Shown here in pieces: positions 41,786-50,542 of a DNA stretch of 60,742 nucleotides. The stretch is from an uncultured Eubacteriales bacterium (GTDB lineage: Bacteria; Bacillota; Clostridia; Oscillospirales; Oscillospiraceae): the NCBI GenBank assembly GCA_900319465.1, contig ONOL01000009.1, positions 1 to 60,742 on the forward strand, given 5' to 3'. The notes beneath the pieces are model-generated. The model was not told the origin of the DNA, made no database searches, and was given only the letters and a program-made list of their open reading frames with translations. The stretch's first letter is position 1; each line of letters begins with the position of its first letter. A program made the translations under genes and the position numbers.

Positions 41786-43083
41786 AAAAAATCACACGGC
41801 GCGCCTTCTCCGTGCTGCTGCTGGCCGTGCTCGTGATCGTCGGCCTGACCACCTACGTGCTGCGCTACATCGACCACGGCGCGGAATGGGCGCTCTACTT
41901 CAACCGGCTCAACTCCGGCTCCTCCGGGGAGCTGCTGGACCGCAACGGCGTGGTGCTCGCCGCCTTCTCCGCCAACGAAAACCGCTACGCGGAGGACGTG
42001 CTGACCCGCACCGCCAACTACCACGTCACCGGCGACTACTGGGGGCGCACCGGCACCGGCATCCTCTCCACCTACTGGAACAAGATGCAGGGCTTCAGCC
42101 TTCTGACCGGCACGACCCGCTCCACCGCCGCCACGACACGGCTCTTCATCGACGCCGGCCTCAACAACACCGCCTACGCCGCCCTCAACGGCCGCAGCGG
42201 CTGTGTGCTCGTTACGAACTACCAGACCGGGGAGCTCGTCTGCATGGTCTCCTCCCCCGCGGTGGACCCGGCGGACCCGAACGCGGAGCCCGCCCCCGGC
42301 GCGTATATCAACCGGGCGCTCTCGGCGGTCTTCGTGCCCGGCTCCATCTTCAAGCTCATCACCGCGGCCGCAGCAATCGAGAACCTCCCCAAGCTGGAAG
42401 AGCGCCGCTTCTACTGCGAAGGCAAGACCGAGATCGCCGGTGTGGAGATCAACTGCTCCGGCGAGCACTATACCCAGACCTTCGAGCAGGCGCTTGCCAA
42501 CTCCTGCAACGTCGCCTTCGCCAAGATCGCGACCCTCGTCGGCCAGGACACCCTGATCCGCTACGTCCGGGAGTACGGCTTCCTCGACACGCACACCCTC
42601 GGCGACATCCCCACCGCCGCGGGCAGCTTCCCGCTGGATTTCGTGGGCGACCCCGAGCTGGGCTGGGCGGGCATCGGCCAGTCCACCGACACGATCAACC
42701 CCTACGCCATGCTGCGCTTCGTCTCCGCCATCGGCAACGGCGGCATCCTCGTGGAACCCACCATGGTCAACACCGGGAAAGCCCCGGTCAAGTCCCGCTT
42801 CATGGCCACCGACACCGCGGAGAAGCTCAAGGAGATGATGGCCTACAACGTCAGCTACGCCTACGAGGGCGATTTCCGCTTCACGGGCATGAAGCTCTGC
42901 GCCAAGACCGGCACCGCCGAGCTGGGCGGGGATCTGACGAGCCACGCCTGGTTCGTGGGCTTTCTGGACGACGCGGAGCATCCCTACGCCTTCGTGGTGC
43001 TGGTGGAGAACGGCGGCGGCGGTCTGACCGTGGCCTCCCCCATCGCCGCGCGCGTGCTGCAGCACTGCCTGCGGATGGAGTAA
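41782..43083 (+). CDS. Penicillin-binding protein transpeptidase (partner of the SEDS protein)
   Basis: 433 residues, short for a class B PBP. An N-terminal membrane anchor (about 8-28) and a brief N-domain precede the transpeptidase domain (about 140-430) with the three active-site motifs SIFK (in PGSIFKLIT), SCN (in ANSCNVAF) and KTG (in AKTGTAEL). It forms peptide cross-links in peptidoglycan. The four-base ATGA overlap with the FHA-SEDS gene indicates stoichiometric expression. The pair resembles the FtsW/RodA plus PbpA arrangement of actinobacteria and some clostridia. Confidence 0.93.
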   Translation: MKKITRRAFSVLLLAVLVIVGLTTYVLRYIDHGAEWALYFNRLNSGSSGELLDRNGVVLAAFSANENRYAEDVLTRTANYHVTGDYWGRTGTGILSTYWNKMQGFSLLTGTTRSTAATTRLFIDAGLNNTAYAALNGRSGCVLVTNYQTGELVCMVSSPAVDPADPNAEPAPGAYINRALSAVFVPGSIFKLITAAAAIENLPKLEERRFYCEGKTEIAGVEINCSGEHYTQTFEQALANSCNVAFAKIATLVGQDTLIRYVREYGFLDTHTLGDIPTAAGSFPLDFVGDPELGWAGIGQSTDTINPYAMLRFVSAIGNGGILVEPTMVNTGKAPVKSRFMATDTAEKLKEMMAYNVSYAYEGDFRFTGMKLCAKTGTAELGGDLTSHAWFVGFLDDAEHPYAFVVLVENGGGGLTVASPIAARVLQHCLRME

Positions 43084-43129
43084 GGCCCCGCCTCCCCGCC
43101 AGGTGGGAGGCAAAAAGGAAAGGATAACT

Positions 43130-44995
43130 ATGGCAGACATTAGCGTTTCCGCGCTGGTCAAATCCTTCGAGATCGGAAAGCGAATACTGGACGGGCTGAG
43201 CTTTACCGTGAATCCCGGCGAGCGCGTGGGCATCCTCGGCCACAACGGCTGCGGCAAAACCACGCTCTTCCGCATTCTCGTGCATGAGCTTGACTTCGAC
43301 GACGGGCAGGTGTCCACCGCGCCCGGGAAGCGCATCGGCCTGATCTCCCAGATCCCGGTCTACCCCGCCGGCTGGACGGTGGAGGACGTGCTGAAGGAGG
43401 CGCACCGGCGGCTCTACGGGATGCAGCGCCGCATGGAAGAGCTGGCCGGGCAGATGGAGCACGACAGCTCCCCGGCGCTGCTGCGGGAATACGACCGGCT
43501 GAGCGCGGAGTTTGAGCGCCTCGGCGGCTACACGATGGAGAGCGACCGCAGCCGGGTGGCCAACGGCCTGCAGATCCCGCCCCGGCAGCGCGAGCAGCTC
43601 TTCGACTCCCTCTCCGGCGGGGAAAAGACCCGCGTGAACCTCGCGCGCCTCATTCTTGAGGATACCGACATCCTCCTGCTCGACGAGCCCACCAACCACC
43701 TCGACCTGCGCGCCACCGAGTGGCTGGAGGACTACCTGCTCCACTTCAAGGGCACCGTCCTCGCCATCAGCCACGACCGCTGGTTCCTCGACAAGGTGGT
43801 GCAGCGCTGCGTCGAGATCAGGGACGGAAAGGCCGAGCTGTATTCCGGCAATTACAGCTTCTTCGTGCAGGAGCGGCAGCGCCGCTTCGAGGAGAAGCTC
43901 AAACAGTACGAGAAGGACCAGGCCAAGATCGAGCAGCTCCAGCGCGCCGCCGAACAGATGCACCTCTGGGCCTTCCTGGGCAACGACAAGCTGCACAAGC
44001 GCGCCTTCTCCATGGAAAAGCGCATCGAGAAGCTGTCGAGGAGCGAAAAGCCCACCGAGCAGAAAAAGCTCAGCGTGAAATTCAAACAGCGGGAATTCAA
44101 CGGGGACGAAGCGCTGGTCATCGAGGGGCTTGCGAAGTCCTTCGGGGACAAGCGGCTCTTCTCCGGCCTTTCCCTCAACGTCACCGGCGGGGAGCACATC
44201 GCCATCGTCGGCGACAACGGCACCGGCAAATCCACGCTCGTCAAGCTCATCATGTCCGAGGAGACGCCCGACGCCGGTTACTTATCCCTCGGCCCCGCCG
44301 TCCGCAAGGCCTACCTGCCGCAGATCGTGCGGTTTTCCGTGGACGAGCGCTCGGCGCTCGACACCATGCTCTACGACTGCCGCTGCCAGCCGCAGGAGGC
44401 GCGCGACCGGCTCGCCGCCTTCGGCTTCCGCGGCGAGGACGTGTTCAAGCCCGTCGGCGCCCTCTCCGGCGGCGAGCGGAGCCGTCTCAAGCTCTGCATG
44501 CTCATGGGCAGCGACATCAATCTGCTGATCCTCGACGAGCCCACCAACCATCTGGACATCGCAAGCCGCGAGTGGATGGAGGACGCGCTCTCGGACTATG
44601 AGCAGACCCTGCTCTTCGTATCGCACGACCGCTGGTTTATCGAAAAGTTCGCCGACCGGATCTGGGCGCTGGAGGACGGCGCGCTCACGGATTTCCGCGG
44701 CGGCTGGCAGGAGTATCGCGCCTGGAAGGAGCGGCAGGCCGCGCTCCAGCAGGCCGCGCCCAAACCCGTGAAGAAGAAAGAAGAAAAAAAGCCCCGCGTC
44801 CCGAATGCCGACAAGCTCATTGCCAAAACCGAGCGGGAGATCGCCCGGCTGGAGGAGAAGCTCGCCGCGCTGGAGCGGGAGGCGGAGGCCAACGCCTCGG
44901 ATTACCAGAAGCTCATGGAGCTGGACGGCCAAAAGGAAGCGCTCAACGCCGGGCTTCTGGAACTCTATGACAGATGGGAGGAACTGAACTCTTGA
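43130..44995 (+). CDS. ABC-F family ATPase
   Basis: 621 residues, two ABC domains and no membrane segments. Walker A motifs GHNGCGKTT and GDNGTGKST, signatures SGGEKTR and SGGERSR, and DEPTNHLD in both halves with the ABC-F linker between (charged EKLKQYEKDQAKIEQ region, about 235-300). A Lys-rich stretch (about 545-560) and a C-terminal coiled coil (about 565-620) resemble Uup/YdiF-type members. ABC-F proteins act at the ribosome in translation or antibiotic protection. The subclass cannot be fixed by eye. The ATG at 43130 follows AAGGAAAGG. Confidence 0.92.
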   Translation: MADISVSALVKSFEIGKRILDGLSFTVNPGERVGILGHNGCGKTTLFRILVHELDFDDGQVSTAPGKRIGLISQIPVYPAGWTVEDVLKEAHRRLYGMQRRMEELAGQMEHDSSPALLREYDRLSAEFERLGGYTMESDRSRVANGLQIPPRQREQLFDSLSGGEKTRVNLARLILEDTDILLLDEPTNHLDLRATEWLEDYLLHFKGTVLAISHDRWFLDKVVQRCVEIRDGKAELYSGNYSFFVQERQRRFEEKLKQYEKDQAKIEQLQRAAEQMHLWAFLGNDKLHKRAFSMEKRIEKLSRSEKPTEQKKLSVKFKQREFNGDEALVIEGLAKSFGDKRLFSGLSLNVTGGEHIAIVGDNGTGKSTLVKLIMSEETPDAGYLSLGPAVRKAYLPQIVRFSVDERSALDTMLYDCRCQPQEARDRLAAFGFRGEDVFKPVGALSGGERSRLKLCMLMGSDINLLILDEPTNHLDIASREWMEDALSDYEQTLLFVSHDRWFIEKFADRIWALEDGALTDFRGGWQEYRAWKERQAALQQAAPKPVKKKEEKKPRVPNADKLIAKTEREIARLEEKLAALEREAEANASDYQKLMELDGQKEALNAGLLELYDRWEELNS

Positions 44996-45852
44996 AAAAC
45001 TATTTCTGGCTCATTCTTTCAGTGCTGCTGATGGCGCTCGGCGTCGGGATGTACCTGATCGCCCCCTATACCGGCAATCTCCCCTTCATGATCGCGGGCG
45101 CCTCGGTGCTTGCCGCTCTGCTGCATTTCCGGAAAAACTGGATGGCTCTCACCGGCGTGCTGACCGCCGTCGCGCTCATCCTGCGCTTCGCGCTGCGCGG
45201 CTACGGCTGGTGGGGCTACACGCTCCTCTTTATCGCGGCGCTGCTGGTGCTCTACCATATCGCCCCGCCCGTCCTGTGGAAGATCATCGTCGCATTCACC
45301 TGCTTGGGGCTTTTGTACTTCTGCATCGTCGAGGTGCCCATCATCAGAAACGCCCGCACCGACCGCGAGCCGGAGCGGCCGTATCTGATCGTACTCGGTG
45401 CCGCCGTCCACGGCAAGGAGCCCTCGCTGACGCTTGTGAGGCGGCTGGAGGGCGCGCTGGACTACCTCAACAGCTATCCCGACAGCGTGGCCATCGTCTC
45501 GGGCGGCATGGGCAAGGGCGAGAGCGTCACCGAGGGCCAGGCCATGTTCGACTGGCTGACCGGGCGCGGGATCGCGCCCGAGCGCATACTCATCGAGAAC
45601 CGCGCAACCTCGACCCGGGAGAACCTGCAGTTCAGCTTCGACATCATCCGGGAACGCGGGGACGAGCCCGCGGGGAACGTTGCGATCGTCTCGAGCGCCT
45701 ACCACCTCTATCGCGCCAAGTGCATGGCGGAGAAGCTCGGGGTGCCGGACGCCGCGGGCGTGGCCGCGCCTTGGGGCTATTTCCTGGTCATGCTCAATTA
45801 CTTCATCCGCGAGGCGTTCGGCGTGACGCACCTGTGGGTCTTCGGAGACTGA
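44992..45852 (+). CDS. YdcF-like DUF218 membrane protein
   Basis: 286 residues from the TTG at 44992, which overlaps the ABC-F stop (TTGA) and lies ten bases after GGAGG; an ATG at 44974 is possible but lacks a ribosome site. Four N-terminal membrane segments (about 1-115) are followed by a DUF218 domain (about 130-270; YLIVLGAAV, SGGMGKGESVTEGQAM, ENRATSTRENLQFS, SSAYHLYRA). DUF218 proteins such as SanA and YdcF are linked to envelope integrity. That fits the cell-wall genes upstream in the run. A strong terminator follows. Confidence 0.85.
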   Translation: MKNYFWLILSVLLMALGVGMYLIAPYTGNLPFMIAGASVLAALLHFRKNWMALTGVLTAVALILRFALRGYGWWGYTLLFIAALLVLYHIAPPVLWKIIVAFTCLGLLYFCIVEVPIIRNARTDREPERPYLIVLGAAVHGKEPSLTLVRRLEGALDYLNSYPDSVAIVSGGMGKGESVTEGQAMFDWLTGRGIAPERILIENRATSTRENLQFSFDIIRERGDEPAGNVAIVSSAYHLYRAKCMAEKLGVPDAAGVAAPWGYFLVMLNYFIREAFGVTHLWVFGD

Positions 45853-45901
45853 CAGCTCCGGGACGGGAACCGCCGCGGGGCGCCGTCTTTCCCCACAGCC
45901 C

Positions 45902-45952
45902 GAAAGCTCCCGGTTCGGCAGAACGCCGAACCGGGAGCTTTCTTTCTTTTTC
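45902..45952 (+). terminator. Terminator of the FHA-SEDS to DUF218 run
   Basis: An 18-bp perfect stem (45902-45919 with 45925-45942) followed by TTTCTTTTTC. It also faces the end of the convergent transporter operon. Confidence 0.9.
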
Positions 45953-45990
45953 ACTTTTCCGTGAGACCTCTTCTCCCGCAGGGGCTGCGG

Positions 45991-46782
45991 TCAGTCAACG
46001 CCCAGCAGCATGCGGTCGTTGTCGAGCGCCCTGCCTGCGGCGAGGCGGAACTGCTCCATGAGGTCCGCGATCGTGAGTCCCCTGCGCCTCTCGCCCGCGA
46101 CGTCAAAGATGATGCGGCCGCGGTCCATCATGACGGTGCGGCTGCCGAGATCAAGCGCCGACTGCATGTTGTGCGTCACCATCAGGCAGGTGAGGCGGTT
46201 TTCCTCCACGATCTGGCGCGTGATGGCAAGGACCTTTTCGGCCGAGGCCGGGTCGAGCGCCGCGGTATGCTCGTCGAGCAGGAGGAGCTTCGGCGGGTTG
46301 AAGGTCGCCATCATCAGCGTCAGCGCCTGGCGCTGGCCGCCGGAGAGCAGCCCCACGGGCTGCTGCATCCGGTCCTCCAGCCCCATGCCGAGAAGGCTCA
46401 GGCGGGCGCGGAATTCCTCGCGGTCGCTGCGGCCCACGCGGCTGAGCCAGCCGCCTTTGCCCGCGGCGAGGGCGAGGTTTTCCTCGATGCTCATGCCCGG
46501 CGCGCTGCCGCGCATCGGGTCCTGGAACAGCCGCCCGATCTCCCTGGCGCGCTGATACTCGGGCAGCAGGGTCAGATCCCTGCCGTCGAGCGTGATGCTG
46601 CCGGTGTCAGTGATAAAGCTGCCGGAGACGGCGTTGAAGAGCGTGGACTTGCCCGCGCCGTTGGCGCCGATGATGGTGATGAATTCGCCGTCCTCCACGC
46701 GCAGGCTCAGATCGTCCAGCGCCTTCTTGGCGTTGACGGTGCCGGGGTTGAAGGTCTTGGAAATGTGGGAAATGTCAAGCAC
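45991..46782 (-). CDS. trpZ: ABC transporter ATPase, predicted tryptophan importer
   Basis: 263 residues. Walker A GANGAGKST, Q-loop, signature LLSGGQRQAL, Walker B LLLLDEHTAALDP and a switch His are present. It pairs with the adjacent BPD_transp_2-type permease and PF04392-like binding protein, the gene set known as TrpXYZ or a close relative. The start is GTG at 46782, three bases after the permease stop, with GGGGGG upstream. Substrate assignment rests on the tryptophan T-box upstream of the operon. Confidence 0.85.
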   Translation of the reverse strand: MLDISHISKTFNPGTVNAKKALDDLSLRVEDGEFITIIGANGAGKSTLFNAVSGSFITDTGSITLDGRDLTLLPEYQRAREIGRLFQDPMRGSAPGMSIEENLALAAGKGGWLSRVGRSDREEFRARLSLLGMGLEDRMQQPVGLLSGGQRQALTLMMATFNPPKLLLLDEHTAALDPASAEKVLAITRQIVEENRLTCLMVTHNMQSALDLGSRTVMMDRGRIIFDVAGERRRGLTIADLMEQFRLAAGRALDNDRMLLGVD

Positions 46783-46785
46783 GGC

Positions 46786-47715
46786 TCAGTCCCCCCTTCC
46801 CGCGCGGTGCGCCATGCGCCGCTGAAAAAGCGGAAACCGGCTCTTGAGATAGGGCCCCGCGATCGCGATGATGACGATGACGGAGGATACGAGCTTGAGC
46901 ATGAAGGCGGGCATATTGAAGCGCAGCGCGATCGTGTAGACAAGACGGAAGATAAAGGCGCCGAGCACCGCCCCGACGGCCCGCACGGGGATCTTTCCCC
47001 GGCCGAGGAAGGCGTTGCCGATCAGAAGCGAGGCCAGCGCCACCGTGACCATACCGGTGCCGATGTCGATGTTCACCGACTTCTGGCTCTGCGCGAGCAG
47101 GCAGCCGGAGAGCGCGGTGAAGGCGTTGGCGACCACGAGGCCGACCATGGTCGTAAAGGCGGGATTGATGGAGGAGGAGCGCACCATGTCCGGGTTGTTG
47201 CCCGTGGCGCGGATGGCGAGGCCGAGGCGCGTGCGCAGGAAGAGCGAGAGGAACACGATAACGAGCGCCACCGCGACCAGCGCAACCAGCATCTTGTACT
47301 GATCCGCCAGCACCGTCCCCGCAAGCGCGGCCTTCATTTTGGTGAACACGGTCTCGGTCTTGTTCATGTTCAGAAGCGAAGAGTTACCCATCACGGCGAT
47401 GTTGATGGAATACAGGCCGGTGTTGACGATGATGCCCGACAGGAGGCTGTCGATGCCCATCCTGGTCTGCAGCAGGGCGGTGACAAAGCCCGAAAGCATA
47501 CCCGCGAGCATCGCCGCCGGGATCGCCAGCCATGGGTGGCCGGCCAGCGCAACGACAGCGCCGACGGTCGCTCCGAGCGTGAAGCAGCCGTCGGTGGAGA
47601 GGTCGCAGACATTCAGCATCGAATAACTCAGAAACAGCGCCAGGACGGTCAGCGAGCTGATCAGCCCCAGCTCCAGCGCGGTTTGTCCCAGCGTGAGGAC
47701 AGAACCCAGGTTCAT
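46786..47715 (-). CDS. trpY: ABC transporter permease, predicted tryptophan importer
   Basis: 309 residues from the ATG at 47715, eight bases after AAGGAG; a GTG nine bases earlier abuts that site. About nine hydrophobic segments with the branched-chain/sugar permease (BPD_transp_2) pattern, including NVCDLSTDGCFTLGA, GIIVNTGLYSINI, RTRLGLAIRATGNNPDMVR and LIGNAFLGRGKIPVRAVGA. It is the membrane channel of the three-gene operon. A 17-bp inverted repeat lies in the spacer from the binding-protein gene (47735-47791). Confidence 0.87.
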   Translation of the reverse strand: MNLGSVLTLGQTALELGLISSLTVLALFLSYSMLNVCDLSTDGCFTLGATVGAVVALAGHPWLAIPAAMLAGMLSGFVTALLQTRMGIDSLLSGIIVNTGLYSINIAVMGNSSLLNMNKTETVFTKMKAALAGTVLADQYKMLVALVAVALVIVFLSLFLRTRLGLAIRATGNNPDMVRSSSINPAFTTMVGLVVANAFTALSGCLLAQSQKSVNIDIGTGMVTVALASLLIGNAFLGRGKIPVRAVGAVLGAFIFRLVYTIALRFNMPAFMLKLVSSVIVIIAIAGPYLKSRFPLFQRRMAHRAGRGD

Positions 47716-47734
47716 GCGTTTCACTCCTTCATCG

Positions 47735-47809
47735 TTTTGCGTTTTGAGGAGGCGGGCGTCAATTTCCCCGTTCTCTCCTCAAAACGCAAAACTCATGACT
47801 CAAAACTGT
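47735..47809 (-). repeat. Inverted repeat plus AGTTTTGAG-type intercistronic element
   Basis: TTTTGCGTTTTGAGGAG (47735-47751) is perfectly repeated in inverse at 47775-47791. The adjoining minus-strand text AGTTTTGAGTCATGAGTTTT (about 47785-47808) belongs to the repeat family also seen at 21301-21331 and 52392-52420. It could reduce expression of the downstream permease and ATPase relative to the binding protein. Confidence 0.65.
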
Positions 47810-48907
47810 TCAGCCCAGATCGTCGAAGCTCTCGGCGGTGGTGATGCTCTGCACCTTGGTGCAGTAGGGGGCGAAGGCTTCGGAAACGGCCTCGAAGTCC
47901 AGACCGAGCGCCGCGCAGGTCTCGGTGTTGACGGTGGCGGTGCCGTTGTCGAAGGTCATGACGGCGGTGGAGGCGGGATCGGCGCCGTCGACCAGGATCT
48001 TGACGATCATGTCGCCGGTGGCGCGGCCGAGGTTGGCGTAGTCAACGCCGTAGCCGAGGAAGGCGCCGTTGAGGGCGAAGGAGTCGGCCCCGGTGTAGTG
48101 GGGGATGCCGGCCTGCGCGAGCAGCTCGTAGATGGACAGCTCCGCGGTCATGATGGTGTTGTCGGTCGGGGTGAAGATCGCGTCTACGCCGTCGGCGACC
48201 AGGGCCTGCGCGGCGAGGGTGACCTCGTCGACGTTGGTGCCGGTGCGCTCAACGACGGCCACGCCCTTGGCCTCCAGATACTCCTTGGCGGAGGCGATGG
48301 CGGCGGTGGAGGCGTCCTGGCCCAGGTCATACAGCAGGCCGACGGTCTTGGCGTCGGGGTTGGCGGCGAAGATCAGGTTCATAACGGCGTTGGTGTCGAG
48401 GAAGTCGGAGGTGCCGGTCAGGTTGCCGCCGGGGATCTCGAGGCTCTCGACCAGACCCGCGCCGACAGGATCGGAGACGGCGGCGAAGACCACGGGCGTC
48501 TTGGTATCCTCGGTGGCGGCCTGCATCCCCATCGCAACAGGCGTCGCAATGCCGACCATCAGATCGACGTTCTGGGACTGGAAGTTCGCGATGATCTGGT
48601 TCATGACGTTCGCGTCGGCCTGGCAGTTGTCGTAGAGGATCTCGAAGCTCACGTTGTTGGCCTCGGAATAGTCGTTGAGGCTGGCGCGGATGTTGTCGAC
48701 GATCTGGTTGAGGGAGGCGTCGTCGACAAAGTTGCAGATGCCGATCTTGTAGCTGACGGCTTCGGCGGCGGGCTCCCCGGCGGGAGCGGCCTCGGTAGCG
48801 GGTTCCCCGGCGGGAGCGGTTTCGGTAGCGGCGGGGGCGCTGCTGCCGCAGGCGCAGAGCGCGAGGGCAAGCGTGACGGTCAGAAGCATGGCAATAATCT
48901 TTTTCAT
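47810..48907 (-). CDS. trpX: ABC transporter substrate-binding lipoprotein, predicted tryptophan importer
   Basis: 365 residues. A lipoprotein signal peptide (MKKIIAMLL..., Cys at about 20-22) precedes an Ala/Thr/Glu/Pro linker with repeated APAGEP, then a PF04392-type binding fold (YKIGICNFVDDASLNQIVDNI, FAAVSDPVGAGLVESLE, GVDAIFTPTDNTIM, GYGVDYANLGR). The ATG at 48907 follows AAAGGATG. It is the first gene of the operon, behind a tryptophan-specific T-box. Confidence 0.88.
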   Translation of the reverse strand: MKKIIAMLLTVTLALALCACGSSAPAATETAPAGEPATEAAPAGEPAAEAVSYKIGICNFVDDASLNQIVDNIRASLNDYSEANNVSFEILYDNCQADANVMNQIIANFQSQNVDLMVGIATPVAMGMQAATEDTKTPVVFAAVSDPVGAGLVESLEIPGGNLTGTSDFLDTNAVMNLIFAANPDAKTVGLLYDLGQDASTAAIASAKEYLEAKGVAVVERTGTNVDEVTLAAQALVADGVDAIFTPTDNTIMTAELSIYELLAQAGIPHYTGADSFALNGAFLGYGVDYANLGRATGDMIVKILVDGADPASTAVMTFDNGTATVNTETCAALGLDFEAVSEAFAPYCTKVQSITTAESFDDLG

Positions 48908-49028
48908 TTTGTTTGCATCCTTTCTATGATGAAAATGTTGTTTGTGATTCGGACGACGCATGATTTTACAGTCGCCATCGTTTGGTATAGAGCTTCATCA
49001 TGATCCCTCCCGCGGGGAAAACGGCAAT

Positions 49029-49067
49029 AAAAAAACCTGTCCCCGCAAATCAATCTGCTGGGACAGG
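49029..49067 (-). terminator. T-box regulated terminator of the importer operon
   Basis: Minus-strand CCTGTCCC/GGGACAGG stem followed by seven T. Confidence 0.88.
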
Positions 49068-49305
49068 ATAAGAACCATCCTGCGGTGCCACCCGGCTTGA
49101 CGCCCCGAAGAGCGCCCACTTTTACGCATACCAACATATGCAGACCTTTGTTCACGGAGAGTCATGCTCCGGCTCACATACTCGGCAGAGGCCTTTCCGC
49201 TCGCCCTCAGAAGTCCATTCGGCTTCAGCTTTCCCGCCGCGCTCCCACCGCCCGCGGCTCGCTGTATGAAAAGGAATGAAGCTTACTCACTCTTCTTCAA
49301 CGGTT
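49029..49305 (-). ncRNA. T-box leader, tryptophan specifier, controlling the ABC importer
   Basis: The minus-strand leader begins just after the promoter at 49312-49340. The 5' side has GAAG...AGTA (loop E type), the 3' side reads GAA-TGG-A-CTTC-T-GAG, and CTTC pairs with GAAG. The specifier at 49215-49217 is therefore TGG, tryptophan. The T-box sequence GGGTGGCACCGCAGG lies at 49079-49093 and is followed by a terminator at 49029-49067. Uncharged tRNA-Trp would switch on the transporter. This is the main evidence that the operon imports tryptophan or a precursor. Confidence 0.9.
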
Positions 49306-49311
49306 TATTGC

Positions 49312-49340
49312 ATTAAATCACACTTTTCCGTGCCTGTCAA
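49312..49340 (-). promoter_or_regulatory. Promoter of the tryptophan-importer operon
   Basis: Minus-strand TTGACA (49335-49340), 17 bp, TTTAAT (49312-49317). Confidence 0.8.
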
Positions 49341-49379
49341 GGGCTGAAAACGCTTTTGTGAATGTTGCCTTTTCAGCCC
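49341..49379 (-). terminator. Hairpin at the rseP stop codon
   Basis: Minus-strand GGGCTGAAAA pairs with TTTTCAGCCC; the left arm contains the rseP stop. It lies directly before the importer promoter and probably separates the two units, although a T run is missing. Confidence 0.55.
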
Positions 49380-50431
49380 CGGACGATGCGCAAAATATCG
49401 TTAAACATCACAATCGCCATCAAGCCCAGCAGCAGGATCATGCCCGCCGCGTGGATCGCCCCCTCGAACTTGGGGTCGAGCTTCCTGCGCGTCACCGCCT
49501 CGATCACCGAGGTCACCAGCAGCAGGAATACCCGGCCGCCGTCGAGCGCCGGGATCGGCAGCATGTTCATGATGGCGAGGTTCACCGCAATAAAGGCCCC
49601 CAGATAGAGGATATCGGAGAGCGCGTCCGCGGTCGAGGCCGCCTGTTCGCCGGTCTCGGCCATGAGGTTGACGATGCCGACGGGGCCGGACATATCCTTG
49701 ACGCCCACCTTGCCGGTCACGAGCTGCTGCAGCCCCTGCCAGACCATGCGCGAAAAGCCCATGCAGCTCTCCCACGCGCGGCGCAGCTTCACAAGGGGCG
49801 TGGCCTCCTCGACGCCGAAGAAGAAGCCGTACATCTTGTTCTCGTAGCCCTCGTACTCCAGTGGCTCGAGGGCGATGCTTTTCAGCTCCACCTTTTTCCC
49901 GCCGCGCAGCACCACGACGTCGTACACGCCGTCGCCGCGGCTGAGGAAGTCGGACACGTCGTAGGTCTCATAGATCCGGTGCCCGTCGATCTTGTAGAAG
50001 CGGTCGCCCACCTGCAGCGCCTCCGCGCCCTCGTAGGGGCAGCCCTCCATAAAGCCGGAGAGGATGGGGGCGTGGAAGGCCGCGGCGCTCGAATAGAGCA
50101 GCAGCACCACGAGAAAGCCCAGCAGGAAGTTCATGGCGGAGCCGGCGCAGAGGATCAGCAGCCGCTTCCACCACACGGCGTTGGTGAAGGCGCGCGGATC
50201 TTCGGAGCTGGCGTCCTCGCCCGCCATGGCGCAGTAGCCGCCGATGGGCAGGGCGCGCAGGGCGTAGACCGTCTCGCCCTTCTTCTTTTTCCAGAGGGCG
50301 GGGCCCATGCCGACGGCAAATTCCTCCACCCGCACGCCGCAGGCTTTGGCGACGAGGAAATGGCCGAACTCGTGGATGCCGATCAGCACGCCGAATATCA
50401 GGATCGCAAGCAGGATATAAAGGATCGTCAT
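49373..50431 (-). CDS. rseP: Site-2 (RIP) metalloprotease RseP
   Basis: Intramembrane zinc protease of family M50. 352 residues. The zinc motif HEFGH lies in the first membrane segment (residues 20-24). A PDZ-like domain is at about 125-200. The NMLPIPALDGG motif near residue 300 supplies the third ligand. It processes membrane-bound anti-sigma factors or signal-peptide remnants. The ATG at 50431 follows GGAGAG. It is downstream of dxr as in most Firmicutes. Confidence 0.95.
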   Translation of the reverse strand: MTILYILLAILIFGVLIGIHEFGHFLVAKACGVRVEEFAVGMGPALWKKKKGETVYALRALPIGGYCAMAGEDASSEDPRAFTNAVWWKRLLILCAGSAMNFLLGFLVVLLLYSSAAAFHAPILSGFMEGCPYEGAEALQVGDRFYKIDGHRIYETYDVSDFLSRGDGVYDVVVLRGGKKVELKSIALEPLEYEGYENKMYGFFFGVEEATPLVKLRRAWESCMGFSRMVWQGLQQLVTGKVGVKDMSGPVGIVNLMAETGEQAASTADALSDILYLGAFIAVNLAIMNMLPIPALDGGRVFLLLVTSVIEAVTRRKLDPKFEGAIHAAGMILLLGLMAIVMFNDILRIVRG

Positions 50432-50542
50432 AGAAAAGCTCTCCGATTGGAAGGGATCCGGAAGAAGGAAGCCCCGGGGCTTCTCGCCTATCGCCCCCGG
50501 AAGGGGCGCGGTCCTTCTTCGTGATCCGTGGTTTGTTTCTCT

